Assembly: GCA_913009215.1 (NCBI GenBank)
Contig: CAJVXG010000023.1
Location: 1-14,116, forward strand
Length of the DNA: 14,116 bases
Reading direction: 5' to 3'
From: an uncultured Gammaproteobacteria bacterium
GTDB lineage: Bacteria; Pseudomonadota; Gammaproteobacteria; Acidiferrobacterales; CAJVXG01
In this document: piece after piece, positions 6,741 to 14,116 of the stretch
Numbering within the stretch: the first letter of the stretch is position 1
Layout: each line of letters starts with the position of its first letter
Program-made: the position numbers and the translations under genes
Notes under the pieces: generated by a model
What the model was told of the DNA's origin: nothing
Database searches by the model: none
The model's input: the letters and a program-made list of their open reading frames with translations, nothing else

Positions 6741-7874
6741 GTGGGTATTCCTTTAATTCAACAATATCGTGTTGGCCGTTACATTCTGGGGCAGAAACTT
6801 CGGGGGGTAAAACGCTACCCGGTAGTATTAATGCTGGAACCCCTGTTTCGTTGTAACCTGGCCTGTTCCGGATGCGGCAAGATTGACTACCCGGAGGATA
6901 CTCTGGATCGTCGTTTGAGTGTTGCGGACTGTCTGGCAGCGGTAGACGAGTGCGGTGCGCCCGTGGTGTCCATTCCCGGTGGTGAACCACTGATTCATAA
7001 AGAAATGCCGCAAATTGTTGAGGGTATCATCGCCCGTAAAAAATTCGTCTACTTGTGTACCAATGCCCTGTTACTCAAACGCAAGATGCACATGTACCAG
7101 CCATCGCCATACCTGACATTCTCGGTCCATCTCGACGGCAATCGTGAGCGCCACGATGCCTCGGTATGTCGTGACGGTGTTTTTGATCGTGCCGTCGACG
7201 CCATCAAGCAGGCCCTGGATGCCGGTTTTCGGGTGACCGTTAACTGCACTCTGTTCCAGGGTGAGTCGGCGGAGGAGGTTGCCGATTTTATGGATTTTGC
7301 CACCGAACTCGGTGTCGAGGGGGTGACCATTTCACCGGGCTACAGTTACGAACGCGCACCCGAGCAGGAGATTTTTTTGCGTCGTGCCGCCAGCAAGCGA
7401 CTGTTTCGTGAATTGTTCAGGATTGGAAAAAAACGCAAGCGTAAGTGGCGTTTCAACCAGTCCAGCATGTTCCTGGATTTTCTTGCCGGTAACCAGACTT
7501 ATGAATGCACACCCTGGGGCAACCCGACAAGAAATATCTTTGGTTGGCAGAAGCCCTGTTACCTGTTATCCGACGAAGGCTATGCGCAATCTTTCAAAGA
7601 ACTGATCGAGGACACTCCCTGGGAACGATACGGCACCGGTAATAATCCCGATTGTGCCGATTGCATGGTGCACTGTGGTTACGAGCCGACTGCCATTAAT
7701 GATACTTTTGCCCGCCCGTTGCAGGCCTTGAAGGTGTTTCTCAATGGGCCAAAAACCGATGGCCCGCTGGCGCCGGAATTACCCGTGCGCTATGAGGACG
7801 CAACAACTTCCCACAAGGTTACATTCGATGCACCGGGCCGTGCCTCTTCTGCCAGTGAGGAAACATCGTCCTAG
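6741..7874 (+). CDS. hpnH: Adenosyl-hopene transferase HpnH (radical SAM)
   Basis: Adds a 5'-deoxyadenosyl group to hopene (diploptene) to give adenosylhopane, the first step in building the C35 side chain of extended hopanoids. The radical-SAM cluster motif CNLACSGC lies at 38-45 (C38, C42, C45). GGEPL (about 79-83), the family stretch YPVVLMLEPLFRCNLAC, NQTYECTPWGNPTRN and the C-terminal Cys-rich CADCMVHCGYE all match HpnH along the full 377 residues. The start is GTG at 6741 with a GAGAAAAGG ribosome site upstream and an N-terminus (GIPLIQQYRVGRYI) typical of the family. It follows ispH by 30 bases and is followed by hpnB after 2 bases, so these form one operon. The C-terminal 30 residues are polar and variable. 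Confidence 0.96.
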   Translation: MGIPLIQQYRVGRYILGQKLRGVKRYPVVLMLEPLFRCNLACSGCGKIDYPEDTLDRRLSVADCLAAVDECGAPVVSIPGGEPLIHKEMPQIVEGIIARKKFVYLCTNALLLKRKMHMYQPSPYLTFSVHLDGNRERHDASVCRDGVFDRAVDAIKQALDAGFRVTVNCTLFQGESAEEVADFMDFATELGVEGVTISPGYSYERAPEQEIFLRRAASKRLFRELFRIGKKRKRKWRFNQSSMFLDFLAGNQTYECTPWGNPTRNIFGWQKPCYLLSDEGYAQSFKELIEDTPWERYGTGNNPDCADCMVHCGYEPTAINDTFARPLQALKVFLNGPKTDGPLAPELPVRYEDATTSHKVTFDAPGRASSASEETSS

Positions 7875-7876
7875 AA

Positions 7877-9019
7877 ATGTGGTCAACTGCCCTGGCTATA
7901 TCCAGTTTGCTGATCTGGTCGCTGGTGATTATTCTGCCCTGGCGTTCATGGAGTACACGCGAGCGCCTGGACAGCAGTGCCGCCACTACACTAGACGCAG
8001 CCCAGGATCTTTCTGATATTACTGTCCTGATCCCGGCGCGTGATGAGGCCGATACTATCGCGACAGTACTGGAATCCGTTTATCGGCAAGGCGATGGTTT
8101 GCATGTGGTATTGGTTGACGACCAGTCCAGCGATGCGACCCGTGATGTCGCGAGCACTTTTAAGGATCGCGGCCTGCGGATTATTAGCGGCGCTCCTTTG
8201 CCGGATGGCTGGGCCGGCAAGCTTTGGGCCCTGGAGCAGGGTCGGCAGTATTTAGAAACCCCTTACACATTATTACTGGATGCCGATATCAGGCTGACCC
8301 CGGGGATACTGGCCACTCTCCGCGATAAGGCGATGACGGAAGGTCTGCAATTTATTTCCCTGATGGCTCGTCTGCGCATGCAAACATTCTGGGAGCGTTT
8401 GTTGTTACCTGCCTTTATTTATTTCTTCAAAATGATGTACCCATTTCGTTTGTCCAACAATCCGCGTTTTAAAAGAATTGCGGCGGCGGCGGGTGGTTGT
8501 ATTTTGCTGGAGACTTCAGCCTTACGGCAAATCGGCGGCTTTGCCTCTGTGCGCAATGCCCTGATAGATGACTGTGCGCTGGCGGCAAGAATCAAGGCCG
8601 CGGGGTTTCATACGTGGATCGGGCTGACTCACAGTATAATAAGTATGAGACCGTATGATCGCCTTGGTACGATCTGGAATATGGTTGCCAGGAGCGCGTA
8701 TACCCAGTTGCATTATTCAATAATGTTGCTCTTGCTGACGACCACGATATTCTTTATTGCATTCTTCTGGCCATTGGCCGGCCTGTTTAGCCTGAAAACG
8801 GATGTCATCATATATTCCGTTGTGGCAATCTTGCTGATGATGGCAGCGTATATACCGATACTGCGTTACTATCGGGTACCGGTTTATTACGCCATCATGA
8901 TGCCGTTCATTGGCAGTCTGTTTCTGGCGATGACCTGGACTTCGGCGCTACGCTACTGGTCAGGGCGGCGCTCATTATGGAAGGGGCGGGTATATAACAA
9001 GACCATGGGTTCCGGATAG
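7877..9019 (+). CDS. hpnB: Hopene-associated glycosyltransferase HpnB (GT2 family)
   Basis: A membrane-bound family 2 glycosyltransferase found in hopanoid clusters; its exact donor and acceptor are unsettled in what I know. An N-terminal membrane helix (3-21) is followed by a GT-A domain: IPARDEADT (52-60), VDDQSSDAT (80-88), the metal-binding DAD (135-137), AAAAGGCILLE (202-212) and an acidic DD (231-232). Three hydrophobic segments follow (about 282-303, 309-328, 337-356), and the tail WSGRRSLWKGR (361-371) is typical of HpnB. At 380 residues the length fits. It begins 2 bases after the hpnH stop, so translation is probably coupled. Being next to hpnH supports a role on hopanoid head groups or lipid carriers. 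Confidence 0.88.
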   Translation: MWSTALAISSLLIWSLVIILPWRSWSTRERLDSSAATTLDAAQDLSDITVLIPARDEADTIATVLESVYRQGDGLHVVLVDDQSSDATRDVASTFKDRGLRIISGAPLPDGWAGKLWALEQGRQYLETPYTLLLDADIRLTPGILATLRDKAMTEGLQFISLMARLRMQTFWERLLLPAFIYFFKMMYPFRLSNNPRFKRIAAAAGGCILLETSALRQIGGFASVRNALIDDCALAARIKAAGFHTWIGLTHSIISMRPYDRLGTIWNMVARSAYTQLHYSIMLLLLTTTIFFIAFFWPLAGLFSLKTDVIIYSVVAILLMMAAYIPILRYYRVPVYYAIMMPFIGSLFLAMTWTSALRYWSGRRSLWKGRVYNKTMGSG

Positions 9020-9051
9020 AAAAACAAATAATCAACAGAGTTATAAAACAA

Positions 9052-10092
9052 GTGGATCATAAAAAATACATAACCCCGTTATTGTTTTTGGTTATCGCTG
9101 TTTCCGGTTGTGTGAATAAACATATCTATACACCGTTTGATGCCAGCAAGGCAGTCAAGACCACGTATCAGTTGAAAACGGATAATCCCTACAGGTATCA
9201 GCGGCAACCCATCGCGGTAAAGAATCATATCCTGCACAACAGGGAAGACGAGTACTATCGTGTGCGCCACATACGCCTTCCGTCCTTTGGTAAAAACGGG
9301 CAGAAGGATAACCTGGTGAGCAGCTTGTACTATCAAAGCAAGAGTAAGGGGAAAAAGAAGCTGGTGATTGTATTGCCCATCTGGGGCAGCTATACCTATC
9401 CCTCCAGGAAAATAACAAGCGGCATATTGGCACGCAGTCGTGGTGATACCAATGTTCTGTATGTCTTTGGTAAAGATTATTTATTTGACTGGGAATGGAT
9501 GAGCAAGGCCAAAACCGAAGCTGATTTCCAGCAGAGGCTAAAACGTATGGCTAATCGTTTTCGCACACACATCATCGATGTCCGGCGTCTTATTGACTGG
9601 GCTATTCAGGACGGGGGCGTAAAAAAGGAGTCCATTGGTCTTATTGGTTTTAGCATAAGCGCCCTGGAGGTTACGGGCGTCCTGATTAGTGATGATCGGA
9701 TAGCGGCCGGCGTATTGGTTATGGGGGGGACACACCCACACGATATTTTTACCACCTGCGATGGCCTGCCGGAAATGGTGCGCAATCGCATTATGGCCCG
9801 TTTTCATTGGTCCAGGGAACAAGTCAAAGCAGCCTACAAGAAAGAATTTTATGTATTCGATACCACCCATTTCTCGGGAACGGTAGACCCCCGCAAGGTT
9901 ATCATGTTCGATGCCCATAATGATGACTGCATGTCCAGGAGTTCGCGGGATGACCTCTGGGTCGATATGGGTAAGCCGACACGTTACAGCTTTCTGTACG
10001 CGCACAAGAAGTCTTTTTATTCGATGACCCCGCTGGGTGCATTTTTTATGCGCTACCGTATTTACGAATTTCTTCATCGTCGTTTACAGTAA
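9052..10092 (+). CDS. Lipoprotein with alpha/beta-hydrolase-like domain, unknown substrate
   Basis: 346 residues. The N-terminus is a lipoprotein signal (KK, hydrophobic core, lipobox VSGC with C20). Val and Asn after the Cys suggest outer-membrane sorting rather than inner-membrane retention. Residues 100-330 look like an alpha/beta hydrolase: strand KKLVIVLPIWG (102-112), a nucleophile elbow IGLIGFSISALE (195-206) with S201, strand AAGVLVMGG (218-226), then D287 in VIMFDAHND and H318 in FLYAHKKSF as candidate acid and base. The elbow is GFSIS rather than the usual GxSxG. The start is GTG at 9052, needed to keep the signal peptide; its ribosome site is weak. It sits 32 bases after hpnB and overlaps the next gene by 1 base (TAATG), so the two are coupled. 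The function is not known; a lipid, ester or thioester hydrolase is inference. Confidence 0.75.
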   Translation: MDHKKYITPLLFLVIAVSGCVNKHIYTPFDASKAVKTTYQLKTDNPYRYQRQPIAVKNHILHNREDEYYRVRHIRLPSFGKNGQKDNLVSSLYYQSKSKGKKKLVIVLPIWGSYTYPSRKITSGILARSRGDTNVLYVFGKDYLFDWEWMSKAKTEADFQQRLKRMANRFRTHIIDVRRLIDWAIQDGGVKKESIGLIGFSISALEVTGVLISDDRIAAGVLVMGGTHPHDIFTTCDGLPEMVRNRIMARFHWSREQVKAAYKKEFYVFDTTHFSGTVDPRKVIMFDAHNDDCMSRSSRDDLWVDMGKPTRYSFLYAHKKSFYSMTPLGAFFMRYRIYEFLHRRLQ

Positions 10093-11474
10093 TGACAAGA
10101 ACAAAGTGGTTTTTATGTGTATTGCTGTTGCTGGTCGGTAGTAGTATTGCGGTAACAAACAGTGCCGGGAAGCCGAAAGCACAGGTTTTAATTATTGCTG
10201 TGGACGCCATTCCCTATCGTGTGGCGAAGTCATTGATGCAGGCAAAACAGGAACGGCCTGCGGCATTCAAAGGCATGCATCAACCGATCGCCTTGATCAA
10301 TGCCTTTCCGGCCAACTCTGACCTGGCATGGACCGCACTCCTGGAGCCCTTCGGTATTGCCAGGCCCATGGGCTATGAGGCGCGCTATTTCGATAAAAAG
10401 AAAAAGATCGTTATTGGTGGTGACAGCCTGATTGAGCCTCATTCCCCGTGGAAGGATTTTTTTGACTGGCGTCTGAAGGGCGTGGTGACCGGGGCCATCG
10501 CCTACGGGTGGCCGAAAAAATTTAGCATCAAGGAATTTAAAACAGGACTGGATGCCTTCTCGCATAGTACCAAGCCGGTTTTCTCCATATATATTATTTC
10601 CACTGACGGGGTGGGTCATATTTATGGCCCCCGGGCACAAAGAACGGTACTGGAAACCATTGCCGGCGAGCTGGCCCGATTCCGCAAAGAGCACCCGGAT
10701 CGTCGTTTCCATACCATGATTCTGTCGGATCATGGTATGGCCGGGGATGGCAGGCCTTTAAAAAACACATGGATCGATGTGCGACGCGCCATTCGTAAAG
10801 CCGGTTTCCGTCTTCGGCAAATGCAAAAAGAACCAGAGGATGCGGTGATGATACCTTATGGTTTGTTGTCCAGTTTTGTGATCTATAGTCATCCTGAGAA
10901 ATCCACGGAACTGGCCAGGGCCGTGGTGCAGGTGCCTGGTATTGATTTGTGTGTTACCGCGGAGAAAACATCATGGATGGTTCATAATGGCAAAGGGCGA
11001 GCCAGGATCGATCGACGGTATCGTAATGGTCATTACGAGTGGCGTTATCAGGTGCAAGACGCCGATCCTTTGTCGTATCTATCTGTGATTAAACAATTGC
11101 AGCGTACCACGGCATTCGCCAAAGCGTCCTGGTTTGCTGATGATCTGTGGCTGCGACAGACCAGACATCATTATTACCCCGATGCGCTTTATCGAATCTC
11201 GCGGGCCTTCAGTCTGGTCAAGAACCCGGCATCGGTGGTCTGCTCGGTGGCGCCAGGACATATGTTTGGTGCGCTGACCACGGAGTATGTGGCGCGCATG
11301 ACCATCGGGCGTTTGCGCTGGACCCATGGGGCACTGGATCGCCAGTCCAGCCTGGGTTTTGTGCTGCACGACTTGCCTGATGGTCCTCGTGGGGACGTGA
11401 TGCGCTTTAATCAGGTGCTGCAACCGCTGCTAAAATATGGGAGAAAAGAGGCTATGGTCGGGGAAAATCAGTAA
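10092..11474 (+). CDS. Exported alkaline-phosphatase-superfamily phosphodiesterase/phosphatase
   Basis: 460 residues with a signal peptide (about 1-25), so probably periplasmic. The full metal and nucleophile pattern of the nucleotide pyrophosphatase/phosphodiesterase branch is visible: D38 in IIAVDAIPY, S76 as candidate nucleophile in AFPANSDLAW, D172 and H176 in ISTDGVGHIYGP, D213 and H214 in LSDHGM, and H412 in THGALDRQS. These would hold two metal ions, usually Zn, and act on a phosphate mono- or diester. Ser at the nucleophile position, where NPP enzymes often have Thr, is allowed in the superfamily. The ATG overlaps the preceding stop codon (TAATG) and has no separate strong ribosome site, so it is coupled to the lipoprotein gene. 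It is the last gene before a terminator. The substrate is unknown; hopanoid-linked phosphate groups or lipid head groups are candidates from context only. Confidence 0.8.
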   Translation: MTRTKWFLCVLLLLVGSSIAVTNSAGKPKAQVLIIAVDAIPYRVAKSLMQAKQERPAAFKGMHQPIALINAFPANSDLAWTALLEPFGIARPMGYEARYFDKKKKIVIGGDSLIEPHSPWKDFFDWRLKGVVTGAIAYGWPKKFSIKEFKTGLDAFSHSTKPVFSIYIISTDGVGHIYGPRAQRTVLETIAGELARFRKEHPDRRFHTMILSDHGMAGDGRPLKNTWIDVRRAIRKAGFRLRQMQKEPEDAVMIPYGLLSSFVIYSHPEKSTELARAVVQVPGIDLCVTAEKTSWMVHNGKGRARIDRRYRNGHYEWRYQVQDADPLSYLSVIKQLQRTTAFAKASWFADDLWLRQTRHHYYPDALYRISRAFSLVKNPASVVCSVAPGHMFGALTTEYVARMTIGRLRWTHGALDRQSSLGFVLHDLPDGPRGDVMRFNQVLQPLLKYGRKEAMVGENQ

Positions 11475-11538
11475 AGTGTGCCGCCAGGCTGTCGCTGGTT
11501 TTAACTGCTAGACAGCCGCTGACAAGCTAGGCACACTT
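11474..11538 (+). repeat. Nested inverted repeats after the phosphodiesterase stop codon
   Basis: Outer arms AAGTGTGCC (11474-11482) and GGCACACTT (11530-11538) are perfect 9-mers. Inside them GGCTGTC (11487-11493) pairs with GACAGCC (11511-11517). CCAG (11484-11487) can also pair with CTGG (11495-11498), which competes with the inner stem. The structure starts at the stop codon. It is not followed by a T run, so it is not a simple terminator. It may protect the upstream mRNA or form part of an attenuator with the terminator at 11572. Confidence 0.6.
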
Positions 11539-11571
11539 GTCTTCCCGAAACACAGCAAGACTGGACCTATG

Positions 11572-11594
11572 ACCTCGGTTGCCCGGGGTTTTTT
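11572..11594 (+). terminator. Rho-independent terminator ahead of sqs
   Basis: ACCTCGG (11572-11578), loop TTGC, CCGGGGT (11583-11589) with one G-T wobble, then TTTTTT to 11594. It ends the ispH-to-phosphodiesterase transcript. It lies only 40 bases before the sqs start, and no promoter is evident between, so it may also act as an attenuator for sqs and shc. Confidence 0.8.
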
Positions 11595-11634
11595 CTGTCT
11601 GGCCGACTGAACAAGAACACAGGAGATTGCGTTA

Positions 11635-12723
11635 GTGCCGAGATGGCAAGCACAAGATACCGGGTCTATGCGTGATCTGGAATATCAGGACTACATCCTG
11701 CAAGGGGTGTCGCGTACCTTTGCGCTCACCATTCCACAGTTGCCTGAGGCCCTGCGCGATGTCGTGGGTAATGCCTACTTGCTGTGTCGTATTACCGATA
11801 CGATTGAGGATGACCCCGCCCTGGATGCATCGCAAAAAAGGGAACTGGCGAGAATGTTCAGCAATGTCGTTGCAGGCAAAGTAGTGGCACAGGAATTTGC
11901 TGATCGTTTGTATCCTCTGTTGTCAGACCACATCTCGGAAGCAGAACATGAGCTGGTTAAAAACACCGACCGGGTTATTCGCCTGACCCATGGCTTTAAT
12001 GCGCAGCAAAGAGCGGCCATGCAACGTTGTGTTGCTATCATGGCCGACGGCATGGTGGATTACCAGATCAACAAGAATCCGCATGGTCTGAAAGATCTGC
12101 CCGATATGGACAAGTATTGCTACTATGTGGCCGGAGTTGTTGGCGAGATGCTAACGGAACTATTTTGTGACTACTCCAGGGAGATCGCTGCGCATCGTGA
12201 GTTGATGATGAAGCTTGCCGTTTCCTTTGGTCAGGGCCTGCAAATGACCAATATCCTGAAAGATATCTGGGAGGATCAGGAACGTGGCGCCTGCTGGTTG
12301 CCGCAGGACATTTTTCGTGACCATGGTTTTGAACTTGAAAATCTGGGCAAGGATCATCACGATGGTGGTTTCCAGGAAGGCCTTGGGGAACTCATTGCCA
12401 TTGCCCACGCCCACCTGCGAAATGCCTTGTCGTATACCCTGTTGATCCCAAGGCATGAGAAAGGGCTACGTAAATTCTGTTTCTGGGCCCTGGGCATGGC
12501 CTTGTTGACTCTGCGCCGGATCAATAGCCATCGGGCCTATACTTCCGGACAGGAGGTAAAAATATCTCGACGGAGTGTCAAGGCGACAATTATTGCTACC
12601 CAGCTGACAGTGGGTAGTGATAGCATGCCAAGGCTGTTGTTTAATATGACGGCTGCAGGATTGCCCCATTCGCCTGCGTTTGTTATTCCCAGTGATACGT
12701 CTGCAACGGTTCCCCTGAACTAG
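11635..12723 (+). CDS. sqs: Squalene synthase (single-enzyme, NADPH-type family)
   Basis: Condenses two farnesyl diphosphates through presqualene diphosphate to squalene, the substrate of the hopene cyclase. The trans-isoprenyl synthase motifs are in place: VSRTFALTIPQLP (25-37), first Asp-rich motif DTIED (55-59), YCYYVAGVVG (161-170), and second motif DIWED (210-214) within GLQMTNILKDIWED. At 362 residues, with NAYLLCRITDTIEDD and a hydrophobic helix FCFWALGMALLTL (281-293), it resembles eukaryote-type and Methylococcus-type squalene synthases more than the HpnC/HpnD pair of about 280-300 residues. The start is GTG at 11635, with AGGAG 9 bases upstream; ATG at 11668 is an alternative that would still keep all motifs. 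It lies 40 bases after a terminator and 101 bases before shc. Phytoene synthase is less likely given the hopanoid context. Confidence 0.88.
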   Translation: MPRWQAQDTGSMRDLEYQDYILQGVSRTFALTIPQLPEALRDVVGNAYLLCRITDTIEDDPALDASQKRELARMFSNVVAGKVVAQEFADRLYPLLSDHISEAEHELVKNTDRVIRLTHGFNAQQRAAMQRCVAIMADGMVDYQINKNPHGLKDLPDMDKYCYYVAGVVGEMLTELFCDYSREIAAHRELMMKLAVSFGQGLQMTNILKDIWEDQERGACWLPQDIFRDHGFELENLGKDHHDGGFQEGLGELIAIAHAHLRNALSYTLLIPRHEKGLRKFCFWALGMALLTLRRINSHRAYTSGQEVKISRRSVKATIIATQLTVGSDSMPRLLFNMTAAGLPHSPAFVIPSDTSATVPLN

Positions 12724-12754
12724 CTGGATTTTGACAGTCAGAGTAAATATAGAA

Positions 12755-12783
12755 TTGATGGGCGCTTTTAATATTAATATTAG
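12755..12783 (+). promoter_or_regulatory. Candidate promoter for shc
   Basis: TTGATG (12755-12760), 17-base spacer, TATTAG (12778-12783): each hexamer has 4 of 6 consensus bases. A better -35 match, TTGACA (12731-12736), has no -10 at a standard distance. The gap is A/T-rich, including the palindrome AATATTAATATT. Transcription of shc from sqs without its own promoter is equally possible. Confidence 0.3.
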
Positions 12784-12824
12784 GTATTAGAGCGTCAATA
12801 ACAACAAGGTAATCAGACACTTTA

Positions 12825-14116
12825 ATGCTGGATCAGAACCTTAAAGAACTTGATATCCGTAACCATGCTGCCCAGGAGGGCAAGGCAGTTGCGGTTGATG
12901 GCTTTGTATCCGGCATCAAGCATGCGGTTGATGCGGCCTGCAAGTCTCTGCTTGATCGGCAGCACGCCGAAGGTTATTGGTGTTACGAACTTGAGGCGGA
13001 TTGCACTATTCCGTCGGAATATATTTTGATGATGCATTTTATGGACGATTTAGACCATAAACTGCAACAAAAGCTGGCGGTATACGTTCGTTCACGCCAG
13101 GATGAACATCATAACGGCTGGCCTTTGTACGATGGTGGTGATTTCGACATCAGTGGTTCGGTAAAGGCCTATTATGCGCTCAAGTTGGCTGGCGACAGTC
13201 CTGCCGCCGAGCATATGGTGCGGGCCCGGGAAGCGATACTGGCCCATGGTGGCGCTGCCAGGAGTAATGTTCTTACTCGTTTGAGCCTGGCCATGTTCCA
13301 ACAATTGCCATGGCGTGGCGTACCCTTTATTCCAGCGGAGATCATGCTCTTGCCGAAATGGTGGTGGTTTCCATTTCATGTCAGCAAGGTGTCGTACTGG
13401 TCGCGCACCGTTATGGTACCGCTGATGATCTTGTACAGTCTTAAGGCCCGGGCCAGGAACCCGTATGGTATCGGTATCCAGGAGTTGTTCACGGTGCCAC
13501 CGGACCAGGAAAAGAATTATTTCAACATTCGTTCCAGGCTGAATTTGTTGTTCCTGTATGTGGAACGCACGGCCCGCTTGTTTGAACCTATGGTGCCAAA
13601 CTGGTTGCGTAACCTGTCCATCAAAAAGGCCGAGCAATGGTTTCTCGAACGGCTCAATGGTGAGGATGGTCTGGGCGCTATTTTTCCGGCCATGGTGAAT
13701 GCGCATGAAGCCCTGGCCTGGCTGGGGTATAAGGAAGATCATCCCTATCGCATCACCACCAGGAAGGCACTGCAAAAATTACTGGTTGTCGGTAAAGATT
13801 CCGCCTATTGTCAACCCTGTGTCTCGCCTGTGTGGGATACCGCATTAGCGGTTCTTGCCTTGCAGGAGACGGGGGATAAGAAATACAGGAGTGCCATCAA
13901 AAAAAGCTTGAATTGGTTGAAGGGCAAGCAGCTGCTGGATAACGATGGTGACTGGAACATGCAACGACCCAATTTGCGCGGTGGCGGCTGGCCTTTCCAG
14001 TTTGCCAATAATCATTACCCTGATCTTGATGACACGGCCGCGGTGGCCTGGGCCATGTGTCAGGAGAATGATGAGGACTACCGGGAAACGATTAGTCGTG
14101 CCGCAGAATGGATTGC
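12825..14116 (+). CDS. shc: Squalene-hopene cyclase, N-terminal two thirds
   Basis: Cyclises squalene to hopene and hopanol at the membrane, the step that makes the hopanoid skeleton. The frame runs off the right edge after 430 complete codons; full-length enzymes have about 630-720 residues. The catalytic protonating motif DXDD is present as DLDD (400-403) in YPDLDDTAAVAW. QW-type repeats are visible, for example Q92 to W99 (RQDEHHNGWP) and RGGGWPFQ (385-392), and the cyclase signature FIPAEIMLLPKWWWFP with SYWSR (190-194) is clear. The ATG at 12825 is the first possible start, as an in-frame TAA lies at 12810. Its ribosome site is weak (AAGG about 15 bases upstream). It follows sqs by 101 bases, so substrate synthesis and cyclisation are paired. 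The gene symbol is also written hpnF. Confidence 0.95.
   Translation, partial: MLDQNLKELDIRNHAAQEGKAVAVDGFVSGIKHAVDAACKSLLDRQHAEGYWCYELEADCTIPSEYILMMHFMDDLDHKLQQKLAVYVRSRQDEHHNGWPLYDGGDFDISGSVKAYYALKLAGDSPAAEHMVRAREAILAHGGAARSNVLTRLSLAMFQQLPWRGVPFIPAEIMLLPKWWWFPFHVSKVSYWSRTVMVPLMILYSLKARARNPYGIGIQELFTVPPDQEKNYFNIRSRLNLLFLYVERTARLFEPMVPNWLRNLSIKKAEQWFLERLNGEDGLGAIFPAMVNAHEALAWLGYKEDHPYRITTRKALQKLLVVGKDSAYCQPCVSPVWDTALAVLALQETGDKKYRSAIKKSLNWLKGKQLLDNDGDWNMQRPNLRGGGWPFQFANNHYPDLDDTAAVAWAMCQENDEDYRETISRAAEWI

Noticed and set aside
9538..10077. 179-residue minus-strand frame opposite the lipoprotein hydrolase
   Set aside because: Antisense to a gene with lipobox and hydrolase elements that is tightly coupled to its neighbour.
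11635..12723. Calling this gene hpnD or hpnC
   Set aside because: Length (362 aa) and motif wording fit single-enzyme squalene synthase better than the shorter HpnC/HpnD proteins; no partner gene is adjacent.
13092..13775. 227-residue minus-strand frame opposite shc
   Set aside because: Antisense shadow of the squalene-hopene cyclase; no motif and no ribosome site.

Overview
The window is a chromosomal stretch from a proteobacterium, most likely a gammaproteobacterium. I base this on gene content, the intact GGDEF-EAL protein, a sigma-54-type promoter and a one-gene squalene synthase of the kind known from methanotrophs such as Methylococcus. The species cannot be fixed from the sequence. 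Base composition is even (roughly half G+C). I see no insertion sequence, integrase, tRNA, rRNA or CRISPR array.

Left part (1-3400), mixed functions: the 5' end of a minus-strand SAM-dependent methyltransferase; a 419-bp gap with a hairpin terminator and a tandem-repeat regulatory box; a small exported Tyr/Arg-rich protein with its own promoter box and terminator; a 64-residue protein of unknown function behind a sigma-54-like promoter; and a membrane-bound c-di-GMP enzyme carrying intact GGDEF and EAL domains on the minus strand.

Right part (3538-14116), isoprenoid and hopanoid biosynthesis: dxs (first enzyme of the MEP pathway, minus strand) is divergent from an apparent operon ispH - hpnH - hpnB - lipoprotein hydrolase - alkaline-phosphatase-superfamily protein. 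That operon ends in nested inverted repeats and a rho-independent terminator. A second block follows: squalene synthase (sqs) and squalene-hopene cyclase (shc, cut by the window end).

Together, Dxs and IspH supply isoprenoid precursors, Sqs makes squalene from farnesyl diphosphate, Shc cyclises it to hopene, and HpnH joins an adenosyl group to hopene. HpnB is a hopanoid-associated glycosyltransferase. The two exported hydrolases between hpnB and sqs are not part of the textbook hopanoid set and are the best candidates here for an undescribed step in hopanoid side-chain processing or lipid handling at the cell envelope.
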